DNA from: Alicyclobacillus sp. | Lineage (GTDB): Bacteria > Bacillota > Bacilli > Alicyclobacillales > Alicyclobacillaceae | Assembly (NCBI GenBank): GCA_023511295.1 | Contig: JAIMBT010000002.1 | Location: forward strand, 1-64,000 | Reading direction: 5' to 3' | DNA: 64,000 nucleotides | Part shown: piece by piece, positions 44,132 to 55,268 of the stretch | Layout of the letters: every line of letters starts with the position of its first letter | Position numbering within the stretch: position 1 is the first letter of the stretch | Position numbers and translations under genes: made by a program | Notes under the pieces: model-generated | Told to the model about the DNA's origin: nothing | What the model saw: the letters and a program-made list of their open reading frames with translations, nothing else | The model's database searches: none

Positions 44132-44674
44132 TCAGGGCTTTTCGAGCAACTTCTGACCCGGTTTCCAATTGGCCGGGCAGAGGCCACCCGCCTGCAGCGC
44201 CTCGAGGACGCGCAGCGTCTCGTCGACGCTCCGGCCGATGTCCATGTCATGCACCACGTGGTACCGGATGATACCCTCTGGATCAATGATGAACAAGCCG
44301 CGCAGCGCCTGACCCGACTCCTCCACAAGGACGTCGTACTTGCGCGCGACCTCCTTCGTGAAGTCTGCCGCGAGCGGATAGTCGAGGCCGCCGAGTCCGT
44401 TCTCTGACCGCGGCGTGTTAATCCACGCCTTGTGGCTGTGGACGGAGTCACAACTGACGCCGAGCACCTCCGTGTCGAGGTCGTGGAACTCGCTCAACCG
44501 CTCGTTCATCGCGATAATCTCGGTCGGGCACACGAACGTGAAGTCCGCGGGGTAAAAGAACATCACCAACCACTTGCCCTTGTAGTCTGAGAGCTTGACG
44601 CGCTCTTCGAGCGTCTTCAGGTCCTTCGTGGAGAGCATGTCGAAGTCCGGAGCTGGTTGTCCAACCAATGGCAT
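44132..44674 (-). CDS. 2-Cys peroxiredoxin (AhpC/Prx1 type)
   Basis: A 180-residue typical 2-Cys peroxiredoxin that reduces hydrogen peroxide and alkyl peroxides. The peroxidatic Cys49 lies in FTFVCPTE and the resolving Cys166 in GGLCPANW; a third Cys75 lies in GVSCDSVHSH. Length and C-terminal tail fit the AhpC/Prx1 class. The ATG at 44674 follows GGAGGGG. The promoter is TTGAAT-17-TATAAT, overlapping the divergent promoter of the gene at 44882. No ahpF reductase gene is next to it. Confidence 0.95.
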   Translation of the reverse strand: MPLVGQPAPDFDMLSTKDLKTLEERVKLSDYKGKWLVMFFYPADFTFVCPTEIIAMNERLSEFHDLDTEVLGVSCDSVHSHKAWINTPRSENGLGGLDYPLAADFTKEVARKYDVLVEESGQALRGLFIIDPEGIIRYHVVHDMDIGRSVDETLRVLEALQAGGLCPANWKPGQKLLEKP

Positions 44675-44710
44675 TCAGAACCCCTCCTTTGTATCAAACC
44701 GTGCACAAAC

Positions 44711-44739
44711 TTGGCGATTCCACCCAAGTGCATTATACT
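44711..44739 (+). promoter_or_regulatory. Divergent sigma-A promoter overlapping the peroxiredoxin promoter
   Basis: TTGGCG at 44711-44716, a 17-base spacer and TATACT at 44734-44739. Its -10 shares four bases with the minus-strand -10 at 44732-44737. Confidence 0.6.
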
Positions 44740-44760
44740 AGATGGTGCAGTGTGATTCAA
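44732..44760 (-). promoter_or_regulatory. Sigma-A promoter of the peroxiredoxin gene
   Basis: TTGAAT at 44755-44760, a 17-base spacer and TATAAT at 44732-44737 on the minus strand. Confidence 0.75.
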
Positions 44761-44881
44761 ACTCCGGGCGTCCAGGCGAACGGCCTGAACGGGCGTACTC
44801 TGTACGGGTGTCGGACCAATCCGGCGATAACCGGGGGCCGCCGTTTGGCGGCAGCGGATCGCAGAAAGGAAGGACAACGGA

Positions 44882-45163
44882 ATGGACTTGATGCAGTCCT
44901 CAGAGGAATGGAGTCAAGCGCACCTCGCTGTGAACGACCTGCTCAGCGCACTGCTGAACGAACTGCGGGACCTCGGCTACAACCCCAGTTTTCACGTCGC
45001 CTACGACCGCCAGGAACAACACCTGACCGTCGATGATGCCCTTCTGCACAAGCACGAATCGCTGCGCCGCACCTTCCGCCGCTACGTCGAGGCGTGCAAA
45101 GCGCGCGACGAAGCGGTGTTGAAGATTCAATCGTTGCCCAAAGTGGACCTCGGCTTTGAATGA
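44882..45163 (+). CDS. Small helical protein of unknown function
   Basis: A 93-residue, probably all-helical soluble protein with heptad-like leucines (NDLLSALLNELRDLGYN) and a basic second helix (ESLRRTFRRYVEACKARDEAV). AAGGAAGGA precedes the ATG by 7 bases. It is read divergently from the peroxiredoxin gene with a leader of about 136 bases and converges on the Rrf2 regulator. I do not recognise the family; the shared promoter region hints at a link to redox control. Confidence 0.65.
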   Translation: MDLMQSSEEWSQAHLAVNDLLSALLNELRDLGYNPSFHVAYDRQEQHLTVDDALLHKHESLRRTFRRYVEACKARDEAVLKIQSLPKVDLGFE

Positions 45164-45254
45164 AACCGCAAGCGCCCCACCGCAGCGGGACGCTTCACCG
45201 TTTATCGTTTCAGCCTGAGGGGCGCGTGCACACGCGGGACGGCGGAACGCTCGA

Positions 45255-45731
45255 CTACCGGATGTCCGTCCCCACGACGTCATCCGCGACAGGGGACACC
45301 GCAGCGACGCCGTCGTGCATGACGTCTGCCAGCGTGAGACCGTCCAGCGCCCGGGTGACCGCTTCCAGCACGCGAAGCCAAACCGGCCGGGTATGACAAA
45401 AGGAAGCTCGGCCGCAGAACGTGCCCGGGTCCGCCGACGGCTCCTCGCTGACGCAGCCGATGGGCGATAGCGTCCCCTCGAGAACGCGTACCAACCCGCC
45501 CACGGAAATCTGCTCTGGCGGACGGCTCAACAAGTAGCCGCCATTGGCACCGCGTACGCTCCGCACAAAGCCGGCCCGGCGAAGCTTACCAAAGATTTGG
45601 TCCAGGAACTGCTCCGGGATCTGCTCCGCGTCGGCGACGGCAGGCAGTGGCACCGGGTGGTTCTGACCGCCCATCAACGCCAGTGCAATCATGGCGCGAA
45701 GGCCGTACTCCGTCTTTTTGGATACCTTCAC
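45255..45731 (-). CDS. Rrf2-family regulator, IscR-like
   Basis: A 158-residue winged-helix protein of the Rrf2 family. The N-terminus VSKKTEYGLRAMIALAL and the wing SVRGANGGYLLSRPP are diagnostic. Three cysteines, Cys93, Cys106 and Cys112, sit where IscR (92, 98, 104) binds its [2Fe-2S] cluster, though spacing differs. The start is GTG at 45731 behind GAAGGGAG. It lies 121 bases downstream of sufB on the same strand, so an Fe-S-sensing role over the SUF operon is likely; CymR-like cysteine regulation is the alternative. Confidence 0.87.
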   Translation of the reverse strand: MKVSKKTEYGLRAMIALALMGGQNHPVPLPAVADAEQIPEQFLDQIFGKLRRAGFVRSVRGANGGYLLSRPPEQISVGGLVRVLEGTLSPIGCVSEEPSADPGTFCGRASFCHTRPVWLRVLEAVTRALDGLTLADVMHDGVAAVSPVADDVVGTDIR

Positions 45732-45845
45732 GGGCAAGTCTCCCTTCCGGGCATCCGGTCGCAGGTTACGCTGCCCTGCCCTGTCAGGCCGACAGCGCAG
45801 GCGCCCGCCTGCGGCCCTCTCGGATACCTCGTGAATTGGCCAGGC

Positions 45846-45863
45846 CCGTCGGTCAACCGACGG
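45846..45863 (-). terminator. Hairpin over the sufB stop codon, possible terminator
   Basis: A perfect 8-bp stem (CCGTCGGT and its complement around TG/CA) that includes the sufB stop; a second GC-rich hairpin lies at 45796-45813. Neither has a T-run, so attenuation rather than full termination is possible. Confidence 0.35.
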
Positions 45864-47250
45864 ACCCCTCCATCTCGAACTTTATCAACCGGTTCATCTC
45901 CACGGCATACTCCATCGGCAGCTCGCGCGTGAACGGCTCGATGAAGCCCATCACAATCATCCGCGTCGCTTCCTCTTCACTGAGTCCGCGACTCATCAGG
46001 TAGAACAGTTGCTCCTCGGAGACCTTTGACACACTCGCTTCGTGTTCCAGCGTCACCTGGTCGTTCATAATCTCGTTGTACGGGATGGTGTCCGAGGTCG
46101 AGTCCTCATCCAAAATCAAGGTGTCGCACTTCACGTTCGACTTCGAGCCGACCGCGTTCGGCGCAAAGCTCGTCAAGCCGCGATAGGTCGTCTTTCCAGT
46201 GTGCTTACTGATGGACTTGGAGACGATGGTCGACGTCGTGTTCGGCGCATTGTGCACCATCTTCGCACCCGTATCCTGGTGCTGGCCACGTCCCCCAACC
46301 GCGATGGACAGGACCATGCCCTTCGCACCTTCGCCCATCAGGTACACGCTCGGGTACTTCATCGTCAGTTTCGACCCAATATTGCCGTCCACCCACTCCA
46401 TGGTGGCATCGCGGTAGGCGAAGGCGCGCTTCGTCACCAGGTTGTAGATGTTCGGCGCCCAGTTCTGGATGGTCGAATACCGGCAGCGCGCCCGGTCCTT
46501 CACGATGATCTCGACCACGGCGCTGTGCAGCGAGTTGGTGCTGTAGATGGGCGCCGTGCACCCCTCGACGTAGTGGACGAAGCTGTCCTCGTCCGCGATG
46601 ATGAGCGTGCGCTCAAACTGACCCATGTTCTCCGAGTTGATGCGGAAGTAGGCCTGCAGCGGGACCTCACACTTGACTCCTTTGGGCACGTAGATGAAAC
46701 TGCCACCACTCCAAACAGCGCTGTTCAGAGCCGCGAACTTATTGTCCTGCGGTGGGATGACCGTCCCGAAGTACTCCTTGAAGATCTCGGGGTACTCCCG
46801 GAGCGCCGTATCGGTATCGGTGAACAGGATGCCCAGCTTCTCGAGGTCCGCCCGCATCGAGTGATAGACGACCTCCGACTCGTACTGGGCCGACACACCA
46901 GCGAGGAACTTCTGCTCAGCTTCCGGTATACCGAGGCGGTCGAACGTGTTTTTAATCTCCTCGGGTACCTCTTCCCAGCTCTTCCCCTGTTTCTCGGCCG
47001 GCTTCACGTAGTACGTGATGTCGTCGAAGTCGAGGTCGTCCAGATTCCCACCCCAGCGCGGCATCGGCTTGCTGTAAAAGATTTCGAGCGAACGCAGGCG
47101 GAAATCCGTCATCCACCCCGGTTCGTTCTTCATCATCGAAATCTGCTCCACGACCTTGCTCGACAAGCCCTTCTCGAGTTTGACGACCGACACGTCTTTG
47201 TCGCGAAAACCGAACTGGTACTCTTCCAGCTCCGGCAGCACTTTCGCCAT
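45853..47250 (-). CDS. sufB: SufB, Fe-S cluster scaffold subunit
   Basis: A 465-residue SufB, the scaffold on which the SufBCD complex builds Fe-S clusters. Typical stretches are [57 protein letters not shown] and the C-terminal [21 protein letters not shown]. The ATG at 47250 is 7 bases after GGAGGG; the frame to 47310 lacks a ribosome site. It is the last gene of sufCDSUB, 69 bases after sufU. Confidence 0.97.
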   Translation of the reverse strand: MAKVLPELEEYQFGFRDKDVSVVKLEKGLSSKVVEQISMMKNEPGWMTDFRLRSLEIFYSKPMPRWGGNLDDLDFDDITYYVKPAEKQGKSWEEVPEEIKNTFDRLGIPEAEQKFLAGVSAQYESEVVYHSMRADLEKLGILFTDTDTALREYPEIFKEYFGTVIPPQDNKFAALNSAVWSGGSFIYVPKGVKCEVPLQAYFRINSENMGQFERTLIIADEDSFVHYVEGCTAPIYSTNSLHSAVVEIIVKDRARCRYSTIQNWAPNIYNLVTKRAFAYRDATMEWVDGNIGSKLTMKYPSVYLMGEGAKGMVLSIAVGGRGQHQDTGAKMVHNAPNTTSTIVSKSISKHTGKTTYRGLTSFAPNAVGSKSNVKCDTLILDEDSTSDTIPYNEIMNDQVTLEHEASVSKVSEEQLFYLMSRGLSEEEATRMIVMGFIEPFTRELPMEYAVEMNRLIKFEMEGSVG

Positions 47251-47319
47251 CTTCCATCCCTCCTGCCGAGGATTCACCGCCTCGAACGGTGCGAGGCTGT
47301 TCCATACCACGCATCACTT

Positions 47320-50232
<2,913 letters not shown>

Positions 50233-50248
50233 CCTCCATCCCCCTCCC

Positions 50249-51040
50249 TCAAGCCTCGGCGCCCACAGTCTCGTCTTCGATCCCGAGCTCCTGCTTCAGC
50301 CAGTCGTACCCGTTTTGTTCCAACTTCTCGGCCAACTCCTTACCGCCAGACCGGACAATCCGCCCCTTCATCATGACGTGCACGAAATCCGGGACGATGT
50401 ACTGCAGCAACCGCTGGTAGTGCGTGATGATGAGGAATCCTCTGTCTGGCGAGCGCAACTGGTTCACTGCATCGGCGACAATGCGCAGCGCGTCGATGTC
50501 GAGGCCGGAGTCAATCTCGTCGAGAATGGCCAGCCGAGGCTCCAACATCGCCATCTGCAAGATCTCGTTGCGTTTCTTTTCGCCGCCAGAGAACCCCTCG
50601 TTCAGGTATCGCTCCGCGAACGACGGGTCGATGTTCAAGCGTTTCATCTGTTCGTGCAACTGACGGTGAAACTTGAGGACCGGAATCTCATTCCCCTCGC
50701 CTCGGCGGGCATTCAGTGCCGTGCGCAGGAAGTTGGCGTTAGATACACCAGACACCTCCGCCGGGTACTGCATCGCCAGGAACATGCCAGCCCTCGCCCG
50801 CTCATCGACGGACATCTCCAGGACATCCTTTCCGTCGAGGACGACCGTCCCTTCCGTCACTTCATACGCCGGGTGCCCCATCAACGCCGAGGCGAGGGTA
50901 CTCTTTCCGGTTCCGTTCGGGCCCATGATGGCGTGAATCTCGCCGCTGCCAATCGCCAGGTCAAGACCACGTACAATCTCTTTGTCCTCTTCCTTGACTC
51001 TGACGTGCAAGTTGTGGATTTCCAACACTGGTTGTGCCAT
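50249..51040 (-). CDS. sufC: SufC, Fe-S assembly ATPase
   Basis: A 263-residue ABC ATPase that powers cluster assembly on SufBD. Walker A is GPNGTGKST (40-48), the signature is FSGGEKKRNE, Walker B is LAILDEIDSGLD and the switch His is in LIITHYQRLLQYI. No membrane segments are present. It leads sufCDSUB; a TGACTT-GAG-AAGTCA palindrome and a weak promoter lie at 51134-51189. Confidence 0.97.
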   Translation of the reverse strand: MAQPVLEIHNLHVRVKEEDKEIVRGLDLAIGSGEIHAIMGPNGTGKSTLASALMGHPAYEVTEGTVVLDGKDVLEMSVDERARAGMFLAMQYPAEVSGVSNANFLRTALNARRGEGNEIPVLKFHRQLHEQMKRLNIDPSFAERYLNEGFSGGEKKRNEILQMAMLEPRLAILDEIDSGLDIDALRIVADAVNQLRSPDRGFLIITHYQRLLQYIVPDFVHVMMKGRIVRSGGKELAEKLEQNGYDWLKQELGIEDETVGAEA

Positions 51041-51133
51041 CCGCGACCTACCCTTCCTGTCCCAAGTGATCTCAACCCACCGCCTGCCTGGCGGTCGCTC
51101 CTCGTTTCTCCAGTTTCACCCGGGAGCGAATGT

Positions 51134-51148
51134 TGACTTGAGAAGTCA
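51134..51148. promoter_or_regulatory. 15-bp palindrome upstream of sufC, candidate operator
   Basis: TGACTT-GAG-AAGTCA is a perfect inverted repeat with a 3-base centre, downstream of the candidate suf promoter. The Rrf2-family protein encoded after sufB is a plausible ligand. Confidence 0.45.
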
Positions 51149-51161
51149 TGTTTTCATTGAC

Positions 51162-51189
51162 AGCTTACCATATCGTCTCGAAAATGCAA
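51162..51189 (-). promoter_or_regulatory. Candidate promoter of sufCDSUB
   Basis: TTGCAT at 51184-51189, a 16-base spacer and TAAGCT at 51162-51167 on the minus strand. Confidence 0.35.
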
Positions 51190-51282
51190 CACGAGCATAC
51201 GGCCGACCGGATTGAAAACAGGGCCCTGCCCTCGTTCGGACAACACAGTCGCTCCGTCCCAACGCGAACAAGACCCCGTCCG

Positions 51283-51591
51283 TTAGAACAGGTACTTGAA
51301 CACCAGCTTCGCCTCTTCGGACATCATCTCTTTGTCCCAGGGCGGGTCAAACGTCAGCACGACCTCGACATCCTCCACGCCTTCGAAAGCTTTGACGCGC
51401 TCTTCGATTTGATCTTTGATCTCGTCGAACAGCGGACAGCCCATGGTCGTGAGGGTCACGGTTACCGTCACGTGCTTGCCGTCCTCGGAGATGTCAATCC
51501 CGTAGACCATGCCGAGGTTGACGATATCAATCTGGATCTCGGGGTCCAATACCTCGGTCAACGACTCGCGAATCTGCTCTTCCGTCACCAC
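51283..51591 (-). CDS. MIP18/DUF59 metal-sulfur cluster assembly factor (SufT-like)
   Basis: A 102-residue MIP18-family protein: LTEVLDPEIQIDIVNLGMVYGIDI and TLTTMGCPLFDEIKDQIEERV (with the conserved Cys) are the family hallmarks. Such proteins (SufT, PaaD-like) help deliver or mature Fe-S clusters. GTG at 51591 or the next GTG at 51588 follows GAGGGA. It lies 242 bases before sufC on the same strand, with the suf promoter region between them, so it has its own promoter or reads through. Confidence 0.9.
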   Translation of the reverse strand: MVTEEQIRESLTEVLDPEIQIDIVNLGMVYGIDISEDGKHVTVTVTLTTMGCPLFDEIKDQIEERVKAFEGVEDVEVVLTFDPPWDKEMMSEEAKLVFKYLF

Positions 51592-51714
51592 CGGCAGTCC
51601 CTCCTCTCTGAAGCGTATGCGGCAAGGCGGCGCCAGGTGGCACCGCCCGTGGAGCAATTCACAGAATCTCTCGGCAGCGCCCGTTACAGGCGGGCGCGCC
51701 TGACTCGCCCGCGA

Positions 51715-52833
51715 CTACGCCAAGACTTCGCGGAGCGGGGTGTACGGCAGGTCGAGCGCCTTGGCGACGGCTTCGTACGTCACACGACCCTTCACGACGT
51801 TGACGCCCTTCGCCAGCGCCTCGTTGGCGGCGACGGCTTGGCTCACGCCGCGATTCGCAATCTGCAGGGCGTACGGGATGGTGACGTTCGTCAGGGCCAT
51901 CGTCGACGTGCGCGGCACGGCGCCCGGCATGTTGGCAACCGCGTAGTGGATAACGCCGTACTTCTCATAGGTCGGGTTGGAGTGCGTCGTGATGCGGTCG
52001 ATGGTTTCAATCGACCCACCTTGGTCAATCGCGACGTCGACAATGACGCCACCCTGGCGCATGCCCTGCACCATTTCAGCGGTCACAATCTTCGGTGCCC
52101 GTGCGCCCGGAATCAGCACGGAGCCAACCAACAGGTCGCATCCTTCAATCGCTTCGCGCAGGTTGTAGGCGTTCGACATCACCGTGCGCAGCCGGCCCTG
52201 GAACAGGTCGTCCAAGTACCGCAGACGAGCGGCGTTCGTGTCGAGGATGGTGACATCCGCACCCATGCCAAGCGCAATCCGGGCCGCGTTCGTCCCGACG
52301 GTTCCACCGCCGACCACCACCACACGCGCCGGGGGCACGCCGGGTACACCGCCGAGCAGTTCACCCACGCCTCCGTGCGCCTTCTCCAAGAAGTGCGCGC
52401 CAATCTGAATCGACATCCGCCCGGCAACCTCGCTCATCGGCGTCAGCAACGGCAAGCTCCGATCCGGCAGTTGCACCGTCTCATAAGCAATCGCCGTGAT
52501 GCCGCTGTCCAAAAGGGCTCTCGTCAGCTCGGGTTCCGGCGCGAGGTGCAAGTATGTAAACAGCGTCAGGTCGGAGCGGAAGTACCGGTACTCGTCCGGC
52601 AGCGGCTCCTTGACCTTGAGCAGCAGGTCGACGGCGCTCCACACCGCCTCCGCAGTCGACACGATGGTGGCGCCAGCCGCTTGGTACGCGTCGTCTGTAA
52701 ACCCGCTTCCTTCACCTGCTGAGGATTCCACCAACACCTGGTGGCCCGCCTCGACGAACGCGTGAACGCCCGCCGGTGTGATGGCGACTCGATTCTCGTT
52801 GTCCTTGATTTCCTTTGGTACGCCCACCTTCAT
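51715..52833 (-). CDS. ald: Alanine dehydrogenase
   Basis: A 372-residue NAD-dependent enzyme that converts alanine to pyruvate and ammonia, important in Bacillus for growth and sporulation on alanine. The N-terminus [23 protein letters not shown] is diagnostic; active-site residues lie in LLLKVKEP (Lys) and TYLHLAPE (His), and the Rossmann motif is [22 protein letters not shown]. The ATG at 52833 follows AAAGGAGG by 9 bases. Candidate promoter: TTGCGT-16-TACACT at 52956-52983. Confidence 0.96.
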   Translation of the reverse strand: MKVGVPKEIKDNENRVAITPAGVHAFVEAGHQVLVESSAGEGSGFTDDAYQAAGATIVSTAEAVWSAVDLLLKVKEPLPDEYRYFRSDLTLFTYLHLAPEPELTRALLDSGITAIAYETVQLPDRSLPLLTPMSEVAGRMSIQIGAHFLEKAHGGVGELLGGVPGVPPARVVVVGGGTVGTNAARIALGMGADVTILDTNAARLRYLDDLFQGRLRTVMSNAYNLREAIEGCDLLVGSVLIPGARAPKIVTAEMVQGMRQGGVIVDVAIDQGGSIETIDRITTHSNPTYEKYGVIHYAVANMPGAVPRTSTMALTNVTIPYALQIANRGVSQAVAANEALAKGVNVVKGRVTYEAVAKALDLPYTPLREVLA

Positions 52834-52955
52834 GGCAGGAAACCTCCTTTACCGTGCAGCAGCCGACCAGCTTGTCCCAGCCAACGCGAACGATGGAAGC
52901 GGAACCACCCGCCCGTCGAAGCGCTGTCTGCCGGTCAGCCGCTCGGTCCGTCACC

Positions 52956-52983
52956 AGTGTAGCACACCGGCCCACAAACGCAA
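52956..52983 (-). promoter_or_regulatory. Candidate sigma-A promoter of ald
   Basis: TTGCGT at 52978-52983, 16 bases, TACACT at 52956-52961 on the minus strand. It lies just before or within the 3' end of the upstream HTH gene region. Confidence 0.45.
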
Positions 52984-52997
52984 TCGCCCGTATGACT

Positions 52998-53306
52998 TCA
53001 GTCGGCTCGGCGAGCTGCGCCCTCCGCCATCTGCGCGCCGTCCTCCGCAGGACGTTCGACGCGTTTGCGCACCCACTTGCGGCGGGGCGGTTCGAGCTGG
53101 ATGACTCCGGCCGTTGCCGCGTTCACAATCCACTCCTGGATACGTTTCGTGTCGCTCGGCGCGATGCGCCAGTTGCGGTCCGCGAAGACAAACGACTCAG
53201 CCGTCAGTTGCCCGGCAGCCGCCAACTCATCCACCGCACGTCGCACAGCATCCACCGGGACCTGCAGCATCTCAGCGAGCTCGCTGAGACTAAACCGCGT
53301 GGTCAC
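52998..53306 (-). CDS. Small winged-helix-like protein
   Basis: A 102-residue protein whose N-terminus (FSLSELAEMLQVPVDAVRRAVDELAAAGQL) looks like a helix-turn-helix, followed by a basic tail (PPRRKWVRKRVERP). It may bind DNA; the target is unknown. The start is GTG at 53306 with GGAGGAGG upstream. It lies between ald and the anti-sigma gene on the same strand. Confidence 0.7.
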   Translation of the reverse strand: MTTRFSLSELAEMLQVPVDAVRRAVDELAAAGQLTAESFVFADRNWRIAPSDTKRIQEWIVNAATAGVIQLEPPRRKWVRKRVERPAEDGAQMAEGAARRAD

Positions 53307-53377
53307 AAAACCTCCTCCTTTCCTCTAACAGGCACGTCGTCCGGGTACACAACCGGTCTTTACGACTCATCGAGCCA

Positions 53378-54472
53378 CTACGGCGCCGCCCCGGAGTGGT
53401 CCACCAACAGGACGTGCGCGCTCAAGTTCGGAAGATTCGCCGCGGGCCCTCCAACTAGGGGCAGCGACAAACTTGCGGTTTCCCCTGGAAGCAATTGATC
53501 TGGTGCCGTCAGCGGCCCCTTCACCAAAGTGAAAAAGCGCGGCACATCGGGCGCTGTGAAAGCCACCCCGGGCTGCTTCGGGTCGGTGAACCAGATGACC
53601 GCGAACACACCACTCCAATCGAGCGGGCGGTCAGAGTTGTTGGTGACCTCGGCATGCACCACGAATGCCTCCCCCGTCGACCACGTCGCGCTCACGGTCA
53701 GCCCGGTGACAGAGGCTCGCACGTCCGCGGTGCTCCACATGACGGCGTCCCCCGATGGTCCGCTCTCCCCTGTGTTCAGCATCCCCGATTGGTAGAACGC
53801 CAACCGCGGCGCATCAACCAGGTTCCCCTTGGCGTCCTTTGGCACCGACTGCGTCGCCGGGCGGAAGCTCCACGTCACCGACTGTCCGGGTGCCAGCGGT
53901 GCGTCTGGGCCGTCGACGGCCGTGACCCAGTCGATACCGCCATGACCAGGTGCGGCCGGTGCAAACGACAGCACGCCCCATACGTCTTGCTTTTGAAGGG
54001 TTGTCGTGCCCGTGTTGACCAGCGTCGCTTCCACGGTATCACGCGGCCCCCCGGGCGTGCTCGCCACCGTCTTCACGTTCGTCACGGCAAGCGGTGCCAA
54101 CTTCAACCGGATGCCGCCACCCGTGGGCACAGGCGCCATCAACGGACTCTGTTGTACGGGACCTGCCACGTGGTGCGAAGCGGCCTGTCCGTCTGCCACC
54201 GCCGCCGTCTCTCCCTCCGGCGGCCCTGGCTTCGCACCCGTCCCCCAAACGGCCGCGACCATCACGGCCGCTGCGGCGACGCCTGCGAAAGCTGCCAGCC
54301 ATCCGCGCAGATGCCGTCGTGGCACGCGCCTTGCGGTGTGGCGCAGCGGTCGCTGGCTCGATTCCGCGCGGGCAGCCGCCAGGATGCGTTCCTTCAGTTC
54401 CTCGGTGAAGAGCAGCTCCGGCGCCGCGCGGAAACGCTTCTCCCACCGTTCCTCGTCACCAGGAGGCTTCAC
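53378..54472 (-). CDS. Membrane-anchored anti-sigma factor candidate
   Basis: A 364-residue protein: an N-terminal cytoplasmic part (to about 55, with FTEELKERILAAARAE), one membrane span (GWLAAFAGVAAAAVMVAAVW) and an extracellular region that looks like two Ig/beta-sandwich repeats (each with a VTNVK/VTNNSD-type strand and a PGQSVTW or PGETASL strand). Placement after, and a 17-base overlap with, the ECF sigma gene supports an anti-sigma role. The start is GTG at 54472, 10 bases after GGAG. No zinc (ZAS) motif is evident. Confidence 0.7.
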   Translation of the reverse strand: MKPPGDEERWEKRFRAAPELLFTEELKERILAAARAESSQRPLRHTARRVPRRHLRGWLAAFAGVAAAAVMVAAVWGTGAKPGPPEGETAAVADGQAASHHVAGPVQQSPLMAPVPTGGGIRLKLAPLAVTNVKTVASTPGGPRDTVEATLVNTGTTTLQKQDVWGVLSFAPAAPGHGGIDWVTAVDGPDAPLAPGQSVTWSFRPATQSVPKDAKGNLVDAPRLAFYQSGMLNTGESGPSGDAVMWSTADVRASVTGLTVSATWSTGEAFVVHAEVTNNSDRPLDWSGVFAVIWFTDPKQPGVAFTAPDVPRFFTLVKGPLTAPDQLLPGETASLSLPLVGGPAANLPNLSAHVLLVDHSGAAP

Positions 54473-55004
54473 GGGTGTCACGCTCCATTCGCTGACGCAG
54501 CAAGCTCCGGGCGCGGTGCAGGCGGGTCCGAATAGCCTCTTCGGTCGCGTCCAAGGCCTCGGCAATCTCTTTCGTGGATAGGTCCCGAAAATAGTACAAC
54601 ACCACGACCTCCCTATATTTCACCGGCAATTCAAGGACCATCTGCCACACCTCGTCCTGGGCGATTCGGTCCAACACCACCTGCTCCGTCCGCTCTGCCG
54701 CAGGTTTCGGGTCTTGCTCGTCCAGCGTGTACAGTTCGTGTTTCGCACTCCACGAGCGCAGGTGGTCTCGGCACCGATTCGCCGTGATGGACAGCAGCCA
54801 CGTCTTGACCGAACTCTCGCCGCGAAAGGACGCCGCGTGCTGAAACGCGCGCAAAAACACGTCCTGGGTCACGTCCTGGGCCAGATGGTAGTTGTGGAGA
54901 TAGCTGTACGCGAAGTTGAGGACGTCCGCACCGTACGCCTCCATCCAGGACGCCAACAGCGCCTCTGCGCCGTCGCGGTCCGCACCCCATTCCGTCACGC
55001 CCAT
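54456..55004 (-). CDS. ECF RNA polymerase sigma factor
   Basis: A 182-residue sigma-70 family factor with only regions 2 and 4. Region 2 includes LNFAYSYLHNYHLAQDVTQDVFLRAFQHAASFRGESSVKTWLLSITANRCRDHLR; region 4 includes LPVKYREVVVLYYFRDLSTKEIAEALDATEEAIRTRLHRARSLLRQ. Its regulon is not visible. The start is ATG at 55004 after a GGGGGG/GGTGGG stretch; the frame stays open far upstream as a shadow of pyrD. It is coupled to the anti-sigma gene. Confidence 0.92.
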   Translation of the reverse strand: MGVTEWGADRDGAEALLASWMEAYGADVLNFAYSYLHNYHLAQDVTQDVFLRAFQHAASFRGESSVKTWLLSITANRCRDHLRSWSAKHELYTLDEQDPKPAAERTEQVVLDRIAQDEVWQMVLELPVKYREVVVLYYFRDLSTKEIAEALDATEEAIRTRLHRARSLLRQRMERDTREASW

Positions 55005-55066
55005 GCCCACCCCCCACGGCGTTCGTTCCATTCGACGGAGCGGCCCGTTTCCGCGTGACAAATCTC

Positions 55067-55087
55067 CCGCGAACCGCGAACCGCGAA
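55067..55087. repeat. Short tandem repeat, three copies of CCGCGAA
   Basis: Three perfect 7-bp units in the gap between the ECF sigma gene and pyrD, about 65 bases from the sigma start. Confidence 0.6.
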
Positions 55088-55211
55088 CGCCGACCGCGCC
55101 CGTCGAACAGCAAGCACGCGATTCACAGGCTGTCCCGCCACACTGTATCTGGCAGTTCATTCTACCACAACGTGGGCGGCGGGCTGGGCGTCGGCCGCAG
55201 CCTGCGACCGC

Positions 55212-55241
55212 TTGGTCACGCCCGCTCATCCGTGCTACACT
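55212..55241 (+). promoter_or_regulatory. Candidate sigma-A promoter of pyrD
   Basis: TTGGTC at 55212-55217, 18 bases, TACACT at 55236-55241, 27 bases before the ATG. Confidence 0.45.
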
Positions 55242-55268
55242 GGTTCGGATTAGAGGAGGAACGGTTGC

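Noticed and set aside
44732-44760. PerR box at the peroxiredoxin promoter
   Set aside because: The AT-rich -10 region does not form the 7-1-7 inverted repeat of a PerR site.
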